The notes under the pieces: model-generated
What the model saw: only the letters and a program-made list of their open reading frames with translations
Told to the model about the DNA's origin: nothing
Databases searched by the model: none
In this document: in pieces, positions 14,401 to 25,787 of the stretch
Layout of the letters: the number at the start of each line of letters is the position of its first letter
Position numbering within the stretch: the stretch's first letter is position 1
Assembly (NCBI RefSeq): GCF_019578655.1
Contig: NC_063258.1
Span: 16,186,802-16,250,801, forward strand
Reading direction: 5' to 3'
DNA from: Ricinus communis
Taxonomy: Eukaryota; Streptophyta; Magnoliopsida; Malpighiales; Euphorbiaceae
Length of the DNA: 64,000 bases
Translations under genes and position numbers: made by a program

Positions 14401-17400
14401 TATTTGTCAATATTAGAAAACAACCCCGTAAGAGGGATATATGTGTCAACATTAGAAAACAACTCCGTTGGAGGGGTATATCTTTCAACATGAGAAAACC
14501 ACCACAACAAAGTGGTATATTTGTCAATATGAGAGAACAAACCCGTAAGAAGAGTATATTTGTCAATATTAGAAAACAACCCTCTAAGAAGGGTATATTT
14601 GTCAATATTAGAAAACAACCCAAGAAAAGTGTTATATTTGTCAATATAAGAAAACAACCCCGTAAGAGGGGTATATTTGTCAATATTAGAAAACAACCCC
14701 GTAAGAGGGTTATAACTTTCAACATGAGAAAACAACCCCAAAAAGTGGTATATTTATCAATATGAGAAAACAACCCTATAAGAGGTGTATATTTTTCAAT
14801 ATTAGAAAATAACCCTGTTAGAGGGGTGTATCTTTCAACATGAGAAAATAATCCTAAAAAAGTGGTATGTTTGTCAATATTAAAAAACAACCCCAAAAAA
14901 GTGGTAGACTTGTCAATATGAGAAAACAACCCTGTAAGAGGGGTATATTCGTCAATATTAGAAAACAACCCCGTAAGAGGGGTATATCTTTCAAAATAAT
15001 AAAACAACCCTAAAAAAGTATTACATTTGTCAATATGAGAAAACAACTAGTAAAGGTGGTGGGTTGTCAATATAGAAAACAATAACCAATGGAGGGTGTA
15101 TTTGTCGATATTAGAAAAACACCTCAGACGAGGGGTATATTTGTCAATGTTAGGAAACAACCTGTAAGGAGAATTGTATTGTCAAAATGAAGACAAACTA
15201 ATAAGTGGGTATGTCTTTCTCAACTTGAGAAAATAACCCCAAAAAAGTGGCATATTTGTCAATATGAGAAAATTACCCTATAAGAGGGGTTTATTTGACA
15301 ATATTAGAAAATAAATTCGTAAGAGGGGTATATCTTTCAACATTAGAAAACAACTCTAAAAACGTGGTATGTTTGTCAATATGAGAAAACAACCCCGTAA
15401 GAGGGTATATTTGTTAATATTAGAAAATAACCCCGTAAGAGGGATATATTTATTAATATTACAAAAAAATCCCGTAAGAGGGGTATATTTGACAATATAA
15501 GAAAACAACCCCGTAAGAGAGGTTTATTTGTCAATATTAGAAAACAACCTCAGAAGAGGAGTATATTTATCAATATTAGAAAATAACCCCTTAAAAAGGG
15601 TATATTTGTTAATATTAGGAAACAACCTCGTAAGAGGGGTATATCTTTTCAACATGAGAAAACAACCCCAAAAAAAAGGTATATTTGTCAACTTGAAAAA
15701 ACAACCCCGTAAGAGGGATATATTTATCAACATTAGAAATCAACGCCAAAGAAGTGATATATTTTTCAATATGAGGAAACAACCCCATAAGAGGGGTGTA
15801 CTTGTCAATATGAGAAAACTACCTCGTAAGAGGGGTAGATTTGTCAATAGGAGAAAAAAAACAACAACATAAGAGGAGTATTTATGTAATTATTAGAAGA
15901 CAACCCCATAGAATGCGTATATCTTTCAACATGAGAAAAACCAAGCTAAAGGTTGTATGTTTGTCAATGTGGGAGAATAACCAGTAAGAGGAGGGTATGT
16001 TGTCAATAGAAAGTACTCAATAAGAGGGGTATGTCTTTCGACATGAGAAAATAATCCCGAAAAAGTAGTATATTTGTCAATATGAGAAAATAACCCTGTA
16101 GAGGGGTATATTTGTCAATATTAGAAAATAACCCTATAAGAGGGGTATATCTTTTAAAATCAGAAAACAACCCCCTAAGACGGGTATATCTTTCAACATG
16201 AGAAAATAACTACAAAAATGTGCTACATTTGTGAATTTGAGAAAACAACCCCGTAAGAGGGGTATATTTGTCAATATTAGAGAACAACCCCGTAAGAAGG
16301 GTATATCTTTCAACATGAGAAAACATCCCTAGAAAAGTTGTATATTTGTCAATATGAGAAAACAACCTTGTAAGAGGGGTATAGTTGTCAATATTAGAAA
16401 ACAACCCCTAAGAGGGGTATATCTTTCAAAATGAGAAAACAACCCCGTAAGAGGTGTATATCTTTCAACATTAGAAATCAACCCCAAAAAGTGGTATATT
16501 TTTCAATATGAGAAAACAACCCCGTAAGAAGGGTATATTTGTCAATACTAGAAAACAACCCCGTAAGAGGGGTATATCTTTCAACATGAGAAAACAATCC
16601 CAAAAACGTGGTATATTTGTCAATATGAGAAAACAACACCGTAACAGTGGTATATTTGTCAATATTAGAAAACAACCCCGTAAGAGAGGTATATCTGTCA
16701 ATATAAGAAAACAACCCCGTAAGAGGTGTATATCTTTCAAAATCAGAAAACAACTCCAAAAAATTGGTATATCTGTGAATATCAGAAAACAACCACGTAA
16801 GAGGGGTGTATTTGTCAATATTAAAAAATAGCCCCGTAAGAGGGCTATATCTTTCAACATTGGAAAACAACCCTAAAAAAGTGATATATTTTTCAATATG
16901 AGAAAACAAATCCCGTAAGACGGGTAAATTGTAAATATTATAAAACAACCCCGTAAGAGGGGTATATTTGTCAATATTAGAACACAACCTCGTAAGAGGG
17001 GTATATTTGTAAATTTGAGAAAACAACCCCGTAAGAGGGGTATATTTGTCAATATTAAAGAACAACCACGTAAGAAGTGTATATGTTTCAACATGAGAAA
17101 ACAACCACAAAAAAGTGGTACATTTGTCAATATGAGAAAACAACCCCGTAAGAAGGGTATATCTTTCAATATGAGAAAACAACCCCAAAAAAGTAGTATA
17201 TTTTTTAATTCGAGAAAACAACCCCGTAAGAGGGGTAATATCTTTCAAAATGAGACCACAACCCCAAAATAGTGGTATATTTGTTAATATGAGAAAACAA
17301 CCTCGTAGAAGAGGTATATTTGTCAATATTAGAAAACAACCCCGTAAGAGGGGTATATCTTTTAAAACGAGAAAACAACCCCGTAAGGGGTATATCTTTA

Positions 17401-17837
17401 AAACGAGAAAACAACCCCGTAAGAGGGGTATATTTGTCAATATTAGAAAATAATTCCGTAAGAGGGGTATATTTGTTAATATTAGAAAACAACCCCATAA
17501 GAGGGGTATATCTTTCAAAATGAGAAAACAACCCCGTAAGATAGGTATATCTTTCAACATGAGAAAACAACCCTAAAAAAAGTGTTATATTTGTCAATAT
17601 GAGAAAAGAACCCCGTAAGAGGGGTATATCTTTCAACATGAGAAAACAACCCCAAGAAAGTAGTATATTTGTCAATATAAGAAAACAATCCTGTAAGGAG
17701 GGTATATTAGTTAATAATAGAAAAGAACCCCATAAGAGGGGTATATCTTTCAAAATGAGAAAACAACCCCGTAAGAGGGGTATCTTTTAACATGAGAAAT
17801 CAACCCCAAAAAAGTGGTATATTTTTCAATATTAAAA
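2426..17837 (+). repeat. 39-bp satellite/minisatellite, main array (about 395 monomers)
   Basis: The monomer has a conserved core AAAACAACCCCGTAAGAGGG followed by a TATATTTGTCAATATTAG-type half. Three types recur. A ends GTCAATATTAG. B has TCTTTCAACATGAG in the second half. C has CCCCAAAAAAGTGGTATA in the first half and ends GTCAATATGAG or TTTTTTAATACGAG. The common order is A(0-2)-B-C, giving 117- or 156-bp phrases. Longer internal duplications are visible: 273 bp near 8701/8972, about 390 bp near 2812/3201 and 897 bp near 5594/6491. Each A or B monomer holds an ACCCC/GGGGT dyad around a 6-nt loop. The 39-bp period keeps frames open on both strands, so many long ORFs appear; I treat these as artefacts. 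The array runs into the N gap. Confidence 0.95.
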
Positions 17838-18337
17838 NNNNNNNNNNNNNNNNNNNNNNNNNNNNNNNNNNNNNNNNNNNNNNNNNNNNNNNNNNNNNNN
17901 NNNNNNNNNNNNNNNNNNNNNNNNNNNNNNNNNNNNNNNNNNNNNNNNNNNNNNNNNNNNNNNNNNNNNNNNNNNNNNNNNNNNNNNNNNNNNNNNNNNN
18001 NNNNNNNNNNNNNNNNNNNNNNNNNNNNNNNNNNNNNNNNNNNNNNNNNNNNNNNNNNNNNNNNNNNNNNNNNNNNNNNNNNNNNNNNNNNNNNNNNNNN
18101 NNNNNNNNNNNNNNNNNNNNNNNNNNNNNNNNNNNNNNNNNNNNNNNNNNNNNNNNNNNNNNNNNNNNNNNNNNNNNNNNNNNNNNNNNNNNNNNNNNNN
18201 NNNNNNNNNNNNNNNNNNNNNNNNNNNNNNNNNNNNNNNNNNNNNNNNNNNNNNNNNNNNNNNNNNNNNNNNNNNNNNNNNNNNNNNNNNNNNNNNNNNN
18301 NNNNNNNNNNNNNNNNNNNNNNNNNNNNNNNNNNNNN
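17838..18337. other. Assembly gap (500 N)
   Basis: Exactly 500 undetermined bases lie between the satellite and unrelated retrotransposon sequence. The round number suggests a placeholder gap, so the true array length and its right boundary are unknown. Confidence 0.97.
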
Positions 18338-19174
18338 CCCCATCCCCGCTTCCCAGTAGTGTACAACGTAATTGTTTTTAGCCATGTCCTCAATCAAGCT
18401 TTGGGCTTGCTCCTCGTATCTTCTTTGCTCAAAGAACCACCTGCAATTTGCATCTACCATCTCCTTAGTAGCCAAATTCAAATCATTATAAAAAGTTTGT
18501 ACCTGTAACCAGATTGGTAATCCATGGTGTGGGCAGCATCGCAGTAGGTCCTTGTACCTCTCCCAAGAGTCGTACATCGACTCATCGTCGAAATGCACTA
18601 AAAAAGATATATCATCTCTAAGTTTAGCAATTTTGTAGGAGGAAAGTACTTAATAGAAATTTCTCCGCCTTAAAGCATTCCGGTGTAGTGATATGTTAAA
18701 AGGTAGACTATAGCCACTCCCTTTGCTCTATCCCTCAAGGAAAATGGGAAGAAGTGGAGATGAATTGCATCGTCTATTGTCCTATTTATCTTGAAGGTAT
18801 CACAAATCTCCAAGAAACTTGCTATATGTGCATTAGGATCCTTATCTCGCAAGCCTCCAAACTAAACCATTTGCTGTACCATCTGAATAACATTAGGCTT
18901 TATTTCAAAATTATTGCTGGCAATGGCCTCGTAATGCATGTTCATATCCCTCAAATGATGGTTTCGCAAAATCATACATCATCCCAAGTTATTGTCATTG
19001 TTGTCGCTCGTGATCTACCATCTCTACTATAATCTTTCCGGACTTACTCTCGTGTACAGATTTCCTAACCTGAATCTCTTCTTGCTCTACGTTTAATTGC
19101 TTTCTCAATTACCTAAGGGATCGCTCTAGTTCTGGTAGAGGGTCTAATAGATCAAGATTGGATCTCCTGGTCAT
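18338..19174 (-). pseudogene. Athila/Tat-type gag fragment
   Basis: On the minus strand an ATG at 19174 begins MTRRSNLDLL. After several stops and frame changes, recognisable capsid-region gag follows: DPNAHIASFLEICDTFK and FPFSLRDRAKG around 18850-18700, then SWERYKDLLRCCPHHG and WLQVQTFYN with MVDAN near 18570-18430. This order (NFLEICDTFK, FPFSLRDKAK, LYEAWERFK, CPHHG, QTFYNGL) is characteristic of gag in the plant Athila/Tat lineage of Ty3/gypsy. The fragment is cut at its C-terminal side by the assembly gap, so the zinc knuckle is missing. It is the upstream half of gag that the non-autonomous elements in this window lack. Confidence 0.8.
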
Positions 19175-19235
19175 ACACTACCTAAAACAATAAATAACCA
19201 TGATCTTTCACACCTTATCTATATAACCTATGGGG

Positions 19236-20690
19236 TTACAATTTAGAGTTAGCCTTTAAACATACAATGCATCGACCACACACCTTATTCATATCACGTT
19301 TCATGCAAGGCGAAAAGAAATGTTCAATCAGTATGTCATAAGTCTTATGCACCCTAAAATGATCGATTAAACTGCCCCCATGTGCCTCTTTAACAAGTAT
19401 CTCATGCAAAGAACAACTAGAAATGCATAGGCGATTCTTTTTGTAAAGATATCCATCAAATACATAGAAATCATTAAAGGCAGTCCCATTAGCACAAGTA
19501 TTAAACACATTACCAAAGTCATAATTCAAATACAACTTATTAATAAACCCAAAACCCAATAATTTAGAATTAAGAGTATTAAGCAAAGCATACCTTCGAG
19601 ATAATACATCAGCAACCACATTCTCTTTACCTTTCTTATACTTGATCATGTATGGGAATGTCTCAATAAAATCCATCCACTTTCCATGTCTTCAGTTCAA
19701 CTTGTCTTGCCCCTTGAGATGCTTCAAACTCTTATGATTTGTATGTATGACAAACTCCTTAGGCTACAGGTAGTATTGCCATGTATGCAAAGCACGAACC
19801 AAAGCATAGAGTTCTCTGTCATATGTTGGGTATCAAAGTGCTACACCATTTAGCTTTTCACTAAAATAGCAAATTGGCCTTTGTTCTTGCATCAAAACAG
19901 CCCTAACACCAATGCATGTGCGTAGGGTCTTTGTTCTTGCATCACATTCAACCTTAAAGGTTTTGTCAAAGTTAGTAAAATCAGGAAAGAAGCATTACAC
20001 AATCTATCTTATAGCAAATTAAAAGCATTTTCTTGTGCATCACCGAACCGAATATTCTTCTTGATAATTTCATTCAATGGTGCGGCAATGCTACTAAAGT
20101 CCCCAATGAACCTTCTATAAAAATTAGCAAGACCATAAAAACTCCTACCTTGGCTAATGTTGGTAGGTGTCGGTAATTCCTTAATTGCTTGCACCTTTTC
20201 CTCATCAACATCTAAACCTTTAGAACTAACAACAAAACCTGAAAATATGACTCTATCCATGCGAAAACTACACTTTTTTAGATTACCAAACAATTTTTCT
20301 CTTCTAAGAACATCTAAGACCCTATGCACATGCATAATAGGATCATCAAAAGACTTAGAATAGATTAGAATATCATCAAAATATACAACTACAAATTTAC
20401 CAAGAAATTCACGCAATACATGGTTCATTAACCTTATGAAAGTGTTAAGTGCATTAATAAGCCCAAATGGCATTACAAGCCTCTCATACAGACCATACTT
20501 AGTCTTAATGATGTTTTCAACTCATTCCTAACTTTCATGCGAATTTGATAATATTCGGAATGCAAATCAATCTTAGTAAAGTAACATGCACCATGCAACT
20601 CATCATGCATATTATCTAACCTAGGGATAGGATGATGATACTTTACCATTATTTTATTAATTGCACGGTAGTCTTCTTCACTTTTTCTTT
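19236..20690 (-). pseudogene. CRM-like chromovirus pol fragment (RT, RNase H, start of integrase)
   Basis: On the minus strand this reads, in order: an RT piece with FTKIDL, MPFGLIN and the catalytic [13 protein letters not shown] (about 20690-20000); a decayed RNase H region including FIETFPYMIKYKKGKENV and ADVLSRRYALL (19980-19580); and the integrase zinc-finger start with EAHGGSLIDHF and a CxxC (CIVC) near 19270. The motif set matches the CRM-like/chromovirus group seen elsewhere in the window. There are several stops and frameshifts. The fragment lacks gag, protease, the RT N-terminus and the integrase core. A related clade such as Reina or Galadriel is possible. Confidence 0.8.
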
Positions 20691-21109
20691 ATTTATGCTG
20701 AATTCTTTTTGTTTCAATTTTTTATCCTTCTAAGTACACTTTCTTTTTAAAAGTTTACACCTTTGTGTTTATAAAATAAATTTTTGTTGTCCCTTCTTAT
20801 TAATCTCTTTGTGTTGTTCTTAATTTCTTTTCACTTTTGTTATTATCATAAAAAAATAAAAACAAATTAAAAGATCAAACAAAAAGAAGGTTTGGGTGGC
20901 ATAAAGAACCTATTCTATTGTTGTCTTTCATTGTTTTCTTGTGTCTAGCTACTTTAAGTTTGGCCTTACCTAACTACTTGATCTAGACCAACCTTTTCTT
21001 TCCACTCCATTGAATTTCTATAATTTAATTTGGATTGTTTAGGTAATTAGTTCATCCAAGAACCTAAAGTAAAAGCAAGAGAGGTAAAAGGCAATAGTGG
21101 TAAGACTAG
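20691..21109 (+). other. AT-rich sequence, probable leader of the CRM-like element interrupted at 21110
   Basis: There is no ORF. The sequence is T/A-rich and continues, after removal of the 21110-27280 insertion, into sequence just upstream of the gag ATG at 27403. It is therefore probably the 5' untranslated leader of that element. I see no LTR or PBS before it; the element seems 5'-truncated against the minus-strand pol fragment. Confidence 0.5.
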
Positions 21110-21324
21110 TGATGAGCATAGTTTTACACATATTTGCTTGCATATTATTGCGTATGTTCTTAGCAATTATTGTGCTTTTATTCCCAGATCACCTGTGTTT
21201 TGTGTTCTTTTGCATTTCAGAAACATTTATAAGACCGTCATCGGTGTTTAAGCAATTATAGATCAATAGGTGCGGAAATGGACGAGAAGTCATCAATATC
21301 GGATAAGAGCCCGCAATGCATACC

Positions 21325-21356
21325 TTGAGCACGGCCTGGACTCTGGCCGTGCTCAA
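21325..21356. promoter_or_regulatory. Perfect 12-bp-arm hairpin in LTR U3
   Basis: The arms TTGAGCACGGCC and GGCCGTGCTCAA flank an 8-nt loop TGGACTCT. An identical structure is in the 3' LTR at 26003-26034. The GC-rich stem stands out in AT-rich DNA. Confidence 0.85.
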
Positions 21357-21511
21357 CCATTAGCTTTGATTCTTGAAATTTTCACTTTGGGCACGTTTCC
21401 TGTAGTCACCACGGCCTTCAGCACGGCCCATGTTGATAAACACAGCTCGTGGTGGCCAACACGGGGAGAAACACGGCCGTGGTGAAACCCTACTTGGTGA
21501 GATCCACAGTT

Positions 21512-21541
21512 TCAGCACGGCCTGGACTTCGGCCGTGCTGA
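21512..21541. promoter_or_regulatory. Perfect 11-bp-arm hairpin just upstream of the LTR TATA box
   Basis: The arms TCAGCACGGCC and GGCCGTGCTGA flank an 8-nt loop TGGACTTC. It is repeated at 26202-26231. The loop shares TGGACT with the first hairpin, so the two probably arose by duplication. Confidence 0.85.
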
Positions 21542-21547
21542 GTTAAA

Positions 21548-21556
21548 TATATAAAG
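21548..21556 (+). promoter_or_regulatory. Putative TATA box of LTR promoter
   Basis: TATATAAAG lies 6 nt after the hairpin at 21512-21541. The 3' LTR has TATATAAG at 26238-26245. Its position between U3 and the conserved R/U5 half fits a retrotransposon promoter. Confidence 0.55.
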
Positions 21557-22595
21557 AAAATGAATTTTTCTTAGGAAAAAGGGAGGAAGGAGGGGAAAAG
21601 AGTGACATAGAGCCCTGGCGGCTGGTTCGGTTTCTGCACAGTATTGAGTGCGAGAGAGAGTTACGGTGAGTAAGAATACCGGAATCGCAAGTTTCCGAGT
21701 GCAAAACAGTAGTGGAGCAATTCAAGAGGCAGTTTGGGAGATTAATCAAAGTGTAGATCCAAATTTGGAGATGTTCATCCAATTCGAGAGAAAAGGGTGT
21801 ACATGTTTTATTTTCATTATTCTTTCATTGTAATTGATTTCCTAGATTATTTTAAACATGAACATGTTTAGCTAGACTGACTTAATCCATTGGAATTTCT
21901 TTACTATGTTGGCTTGATATTATATTGTTGGATTGGTTGAGTTGGTTTTGTATTCTTCTTGTTTTCAGTATTAATAAGATAATGCATTATTCATGAGACG
22001 TTGTGAATTGTGATGTTTAGATTGCTTTATGAGATTGAGAAATCCGTTTGGCAATTGGAATTTTGAATAGCAAGAACTGGTTAATAATCGCTTAGAGATA
22101 AGGATAATTAACTAGCCAGATTAAGAATTAACAAAGCTTAATAGAGGCGGATTAAAGCTTAATGCTAATTTAAGAATCAATCGTTAGGAAGAGATTCTAA
22201 CTTTAGGTTATTAGGTTTAGGAATTCGGTTATCTCGAGAGAAAAACCGAATTCGGTTAAGAATTCATTCACGGGTAGCATAATTAGACTCACCGATCCTT
22301 TATCTTTTGTTTGGTTGCCAACTAGTTTAGATTCCCTTTGGGTTTATCTTCTTGTCTTGATTATTTCATTTATCAATTACTCCTGCATCTCCCTTGGAAC
22401 TTAGCTCGTAGTTAATAGTTAGTTTAGAATTTATTCATCATCCATTTTAGGTTAATATAACAAAGAACAAAGAAGTAACTCTGGGCTTTCGCTTTCCCGA
22501 GGAATACGACCTTGATACTTGCCATTAGTGCTAGACAGCATCGATAGGTACACTGCCTTAGATTGTAGCTAACACGATTTAGCACATCAAGTTTT

Positions 22596-22613
22596 TGGCG
22601 CCGTTGCCGGGGA
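22596..22613 (+). promoter_or_regulatory. tRNA-Asp primer-binding site
   Basis: TGGCGCCGTTGCCGGGGA is fully complementary to the 3' end of plant tRNA-Asp. It starts 6 nt after the LTR end at 22589. Confidence 0.92.
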
Positions 22614-22755
22614 ATGTTTGAAAACTATAGTGAAGTTTGCTATTTGTTAATTTAGCCATTTTTTTTAATTTTTATTTATATTTATTTTTGTTTTGTTTTT
22701 ATATATTTATTTTGTTTAAGTTTATGATTCAGATAGTGAATGATAAGGAGGTTGA

Positions 22756-23931
22756 ATGCTAAACTCAAACTCTTTGTATGACGCATTGGAAAATGGGATT
22801 AGGAACTAAGAGAGTGCTAAAAATTGGGATACCCGTGCATCTTTAGAAGCTCGAGTGAAATCTTTTTGTAGGGCTATCGATCAACGCTCCACTCCTATCC
22901 TTTCATCTCAAGTTTTTTGTGAATTTTGTTGTGGTTTACATTTGAGTAATGATTGTCCATTGTGCAGTGATTTTACTCCTTATTCTTATAATTGTGAACA
23001 GGTGAATTATACGGGCAATTGGCCAAATGACTCGTATGGAAGCACCTATAATCAAGAGTGGAGCACTTATTCACCCTATGGATGGAGCTTAGATGGCCCA
23101 GAACCACCAGAATCTCAGCAACCACATCAGTAGCCTAATCTTGCACCTTCAACTCAAGATGAAGAGTTAGTGTCGGAGGAGCTGATGATGAGGTTCATTA
23201 CAAGTCTTGATGATAGATTCCCACAAACAGAGAGGATACTTAAAGATCAACAAGCCTCGATTAACAACATAGAGCATCAAGTAGGCTTAATCTTCAAGTT
23301 ACTAGCTGAAGAGCAATTGGGAACTCCATCAAACGCTACTAAATCCGAGGAACACTTGAGCGTCGTCACTTTGCATTCAGGTGAGAATTTTTTTGGTTTA
23401 TCTACTATGTTTGACGATGATGCTTCTGTGCAGGACGATTTCTTGAACATGGAGATGGAACTAGAGAAGGAAGAGGCGAACATAATTCCTCTGAAAGACT
23501 ATCAACATGAATGTACAGTTGATGATGCTGAGTTGCAGTTAGAGGAATTGTTGGTAGATTTTCCACAAGTCCCTTCGATGATGGAAGATGAGCACGAGTT
23601 ATCCAATGAAGAAGTCTTGGAGGAGCTCTAGTTTCTTCTAGCAAGTGAACCAAGCCAGGGACTGAAGAAAACCATCAACACTCCTAAAGAGATTGCCCAA
23701 CCATCGATCCTTCCAATTGTTGAAACTCCAGCTTTCAAATTGGAAGAGCCTCTAGAGCATCATGACTACGTTCAATTATACGAGGAGCTAGTCTTGCCCT
23801 TCATACTGGCAGCTTGCTTGATAGTCGGGAAGAGGAAATTGACGATTATCCTTCTAAGCAGATACTTGAAGACATTTGCTTGGAAGAAGGATGGATGGTC
23901 GTCGATCACGCCCATTTTCCTTTCACCATGA
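22756..23931 (+). pseudogene. Gag C-terminus fused to pre-RT segment (protease and RT deleted)
   Basis: One frame runs from the ATG at 22756 to 23931 (about 391 codons), interrupted by in-frame stops at 22807, 23131 and 23629. Landmarks in order: a zinc knuckle CEFCCGLHLSNDC near 22920; an S/Y/N-rich stretch (YNQEWSTYSPYGW); a helical segment ending SNATKSEEHLSVVTLHSGE, equivalent to the PSNTE...ITLRSGK signature at the end of Athila/Tat gag; an acidic linker; then FKLEEPLEHHDYVQLYEE and LKTFAWKKDG, equivalent to the segment just before RT. Protease and everything from RT onward are absent. The same fusion occurs at 34770-35920, so the deletion predates these insertions. The product, if ever made, would lack the capsid domain seen at 18338-19174. 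Confidence 0.72.
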
Positions 23932-25787
23932 GTCCAGCTAAGAAGACTCATCACATAAAAAAGAAGCGCTTTTTGGAGGCACCCCAATTTTTATCTTTAA
24001 ATTCTAATTTTTAACCTCTTGTTTTGAAACATTTTATTAGTTTTAGTTTTCATATTTTCAGTTTTGATTTTATTTCTTTATTTTATTATTTTCAGATTCT
24101 ATCGAGGAGGCACTAAATTTCCACAACATCAGCCTCGATGGATGATCGTGATACCCCTAGATCTTTTATTTTTCCGCATTTATTTACTTTATTTTTCATA
24201 CATGTCATGCACTTGGATTGTATTGCCTTTGTTCTCTTAGTTGAGCATTCCATGCGGGGTATCCATAACATTTTACACTGAGGATAGTGTGTTCTTCAAG
24301 TGTGGGGTGCTTATGGGTAAACCTTAATCTCTCATATGTTTTTTTTAATATATCTGAAATTGCTATGGCTAGGTGTTGTGTATTTTTAGGGGATGTTAGG
24401 ACACTGTGTTTTTATGCACTTGAGTATGCTATTTTTGAGCTGATTGATGACTTGATTTATAGAATTGTAGTTACTTTTCTTTGTTGTTCATTGTCCTTGG
24501 AAAAACAATTTATGGTGTTTTACACATCAACACTGCCGGGTTAAACCGGTGTTATTTAATTATTTTTCGAATTGTCGAATTTTAACTTAGAACGTTGATA
24601 ATATCATATGCTTGTGTTTCTTAAGTAATGATTCAATTAATGATGTTGCGAACCAACTGCACCTAATACCACACCTGAAAGTGAGATTTTGAGCCAGTTG
24701 AGCATTCATTATATTTATGCTCTTTATATTTCTTGTTTGAGTGTGCATTGTACTTTGCTTCTAGAACTTGCTTTGTAATGCGTGTTGAAAATACCATGAG
24801 ATGATTTGGGCGATTTATGATTCACCACATTTGACCAAAAGCCTATCACCTTATGTTTCCATTAGTTAGCCAGTTTTTAAGCCTTAAACTTTTCCTTATA
24901 ATCTACACCTATACACTTCAATTATACCATTCTTTACATTTATCTTTCCTTTACCCTTATGCTGGAATTTCTTTCTGTGATTTGTTCAACTTTATGTGGG
25001 ATTAAAATGCTAGTTGCTATGTTGGTAAATTCACTAAATCTTTTTGATATTTTAAATGCTCCCTTTGATCCAATTTGTATTTGTTATTCTATATGTTTAT
25101 TCGAGTTGTACGCAGCGGTCGCTAATAAGCTGCTAGTTCATTTCTTTCTTTTTTAAAAAAAAAGAAGAAGAAGAAAAAAAATATAATAAACAAATCTCTT
25201 TAATTATTTATCTTTTTATTGGATTTAGAGCATTTGCGAGCGTTATTCTATGAAGTAGGGATTTTAGTGAATGATTCTTTTTGTGATCTTAGGCATTTAA
25301 TCCTTTGAGCATATAATATTGTTTATCGCACGAATTCCAGCATTTTCATACTTCTGTCCAAATCTTCATACCTTTACCCTAGCCCCATTACAACCTTGGT
25401 AAAGACCCTTTGATTTTGGTATTTACTTATTCACAGTAGCGAAGATATGATTTATGAGCAAGCTTATGGTGAGCGGGTCTTGTGCATTTGCTTTGAGGGA
25501 TTTGTTATTCACCTAATATATACTTTGAGCGACTTGAGTGATCCCTGTGAGGCATTGGTTCATGATGTTTGTGTTGAGTTGTCATTTAAGTTACTCATGC
25601 ATTAATATTATTTCCATTCTTTGTTAATGATTTGCAATTTGATTTATGATTGAGTATCCCTTGAGATGTGTTGAATACTATCTGTTGTGGACTAGGGGCA
25701 TAAACTGCAAGGAATTGCTAGCTGTAGTTTTATGGGGTGAGTTGTTAATTGCTTGAGGACAAGCAATAGCTTAAGTGTGGGGTAATT
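23932..25787 (+). other. Non-coding 3' internal region of the non-autonomous element, with PPT
   Basis: This stretch has no supportable gene; small ORFs at 24287-24544 and 24959-25156 are uncharacterised and probably incidental. It includes an internal PPT-like motif (ACACTGAGGATAGTGTG then AAGTGTGGGG near 24276-24310) and an A/G-rich tract at 25156-25180. The element's own PPT follows, GAGGACAAGC then TTAAGTGTGGGG at 25755-25782, 5 nt before the 3' LTR. GAGGACAAGC...AAGTGTGGGG is the usual 3' signature of Athila/Tat-type elements. Confidence 0.75.

Larger units (their letters stand above)
21110..22589 (+). mobile_element. 5' LTR of the non-autonomous Athila/Tat-type element (U3 type 1)
   Basis: 1480 bp, starting TGATGAGCATAG and ending AGCACATCA. 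The U3 carries two perfect hairpins (21325-21356 and 21512-21541) and a TATA box at 21548-21556 (TATATAAAG) directly after the second hairpin. The last ~735 bp correspond to the R/U5 of the type-2 LTRs at 267-1610, 36079-37462 and 39004-40457, while the U3 is unrelated to theirs. Confidence 0.92.

Noticed and set aside
2426..17837. Long ORFs in the satellite as repeat-protein genes
   Set aside because: They occur in several frames on both strands, start and stop at random monomer mutations, and follow from a 39-bp period without stops. No promoter or non-repeat domain is present.
2426..17837. CRISPR-like array
   Set aside because: Repeats are directly contiguous with no unique spacers, and the setting is a plant retrotransposon region.
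17750..18598. ORFs running through the N gap
   Set aside because: They are artefacts of translating N; only the part right of 18338 (gag) is real coding sequence.
24287..25156. Small ORFs (85 and 65 aa) in the 3' region of the non-autonomous element, such as an env-like gene
   Set aside because: They are short, lack homologous motifs or a convincing signal or membrane layout beyond AT-driven hydrophobicity, and lie in a 3' non-coding context.
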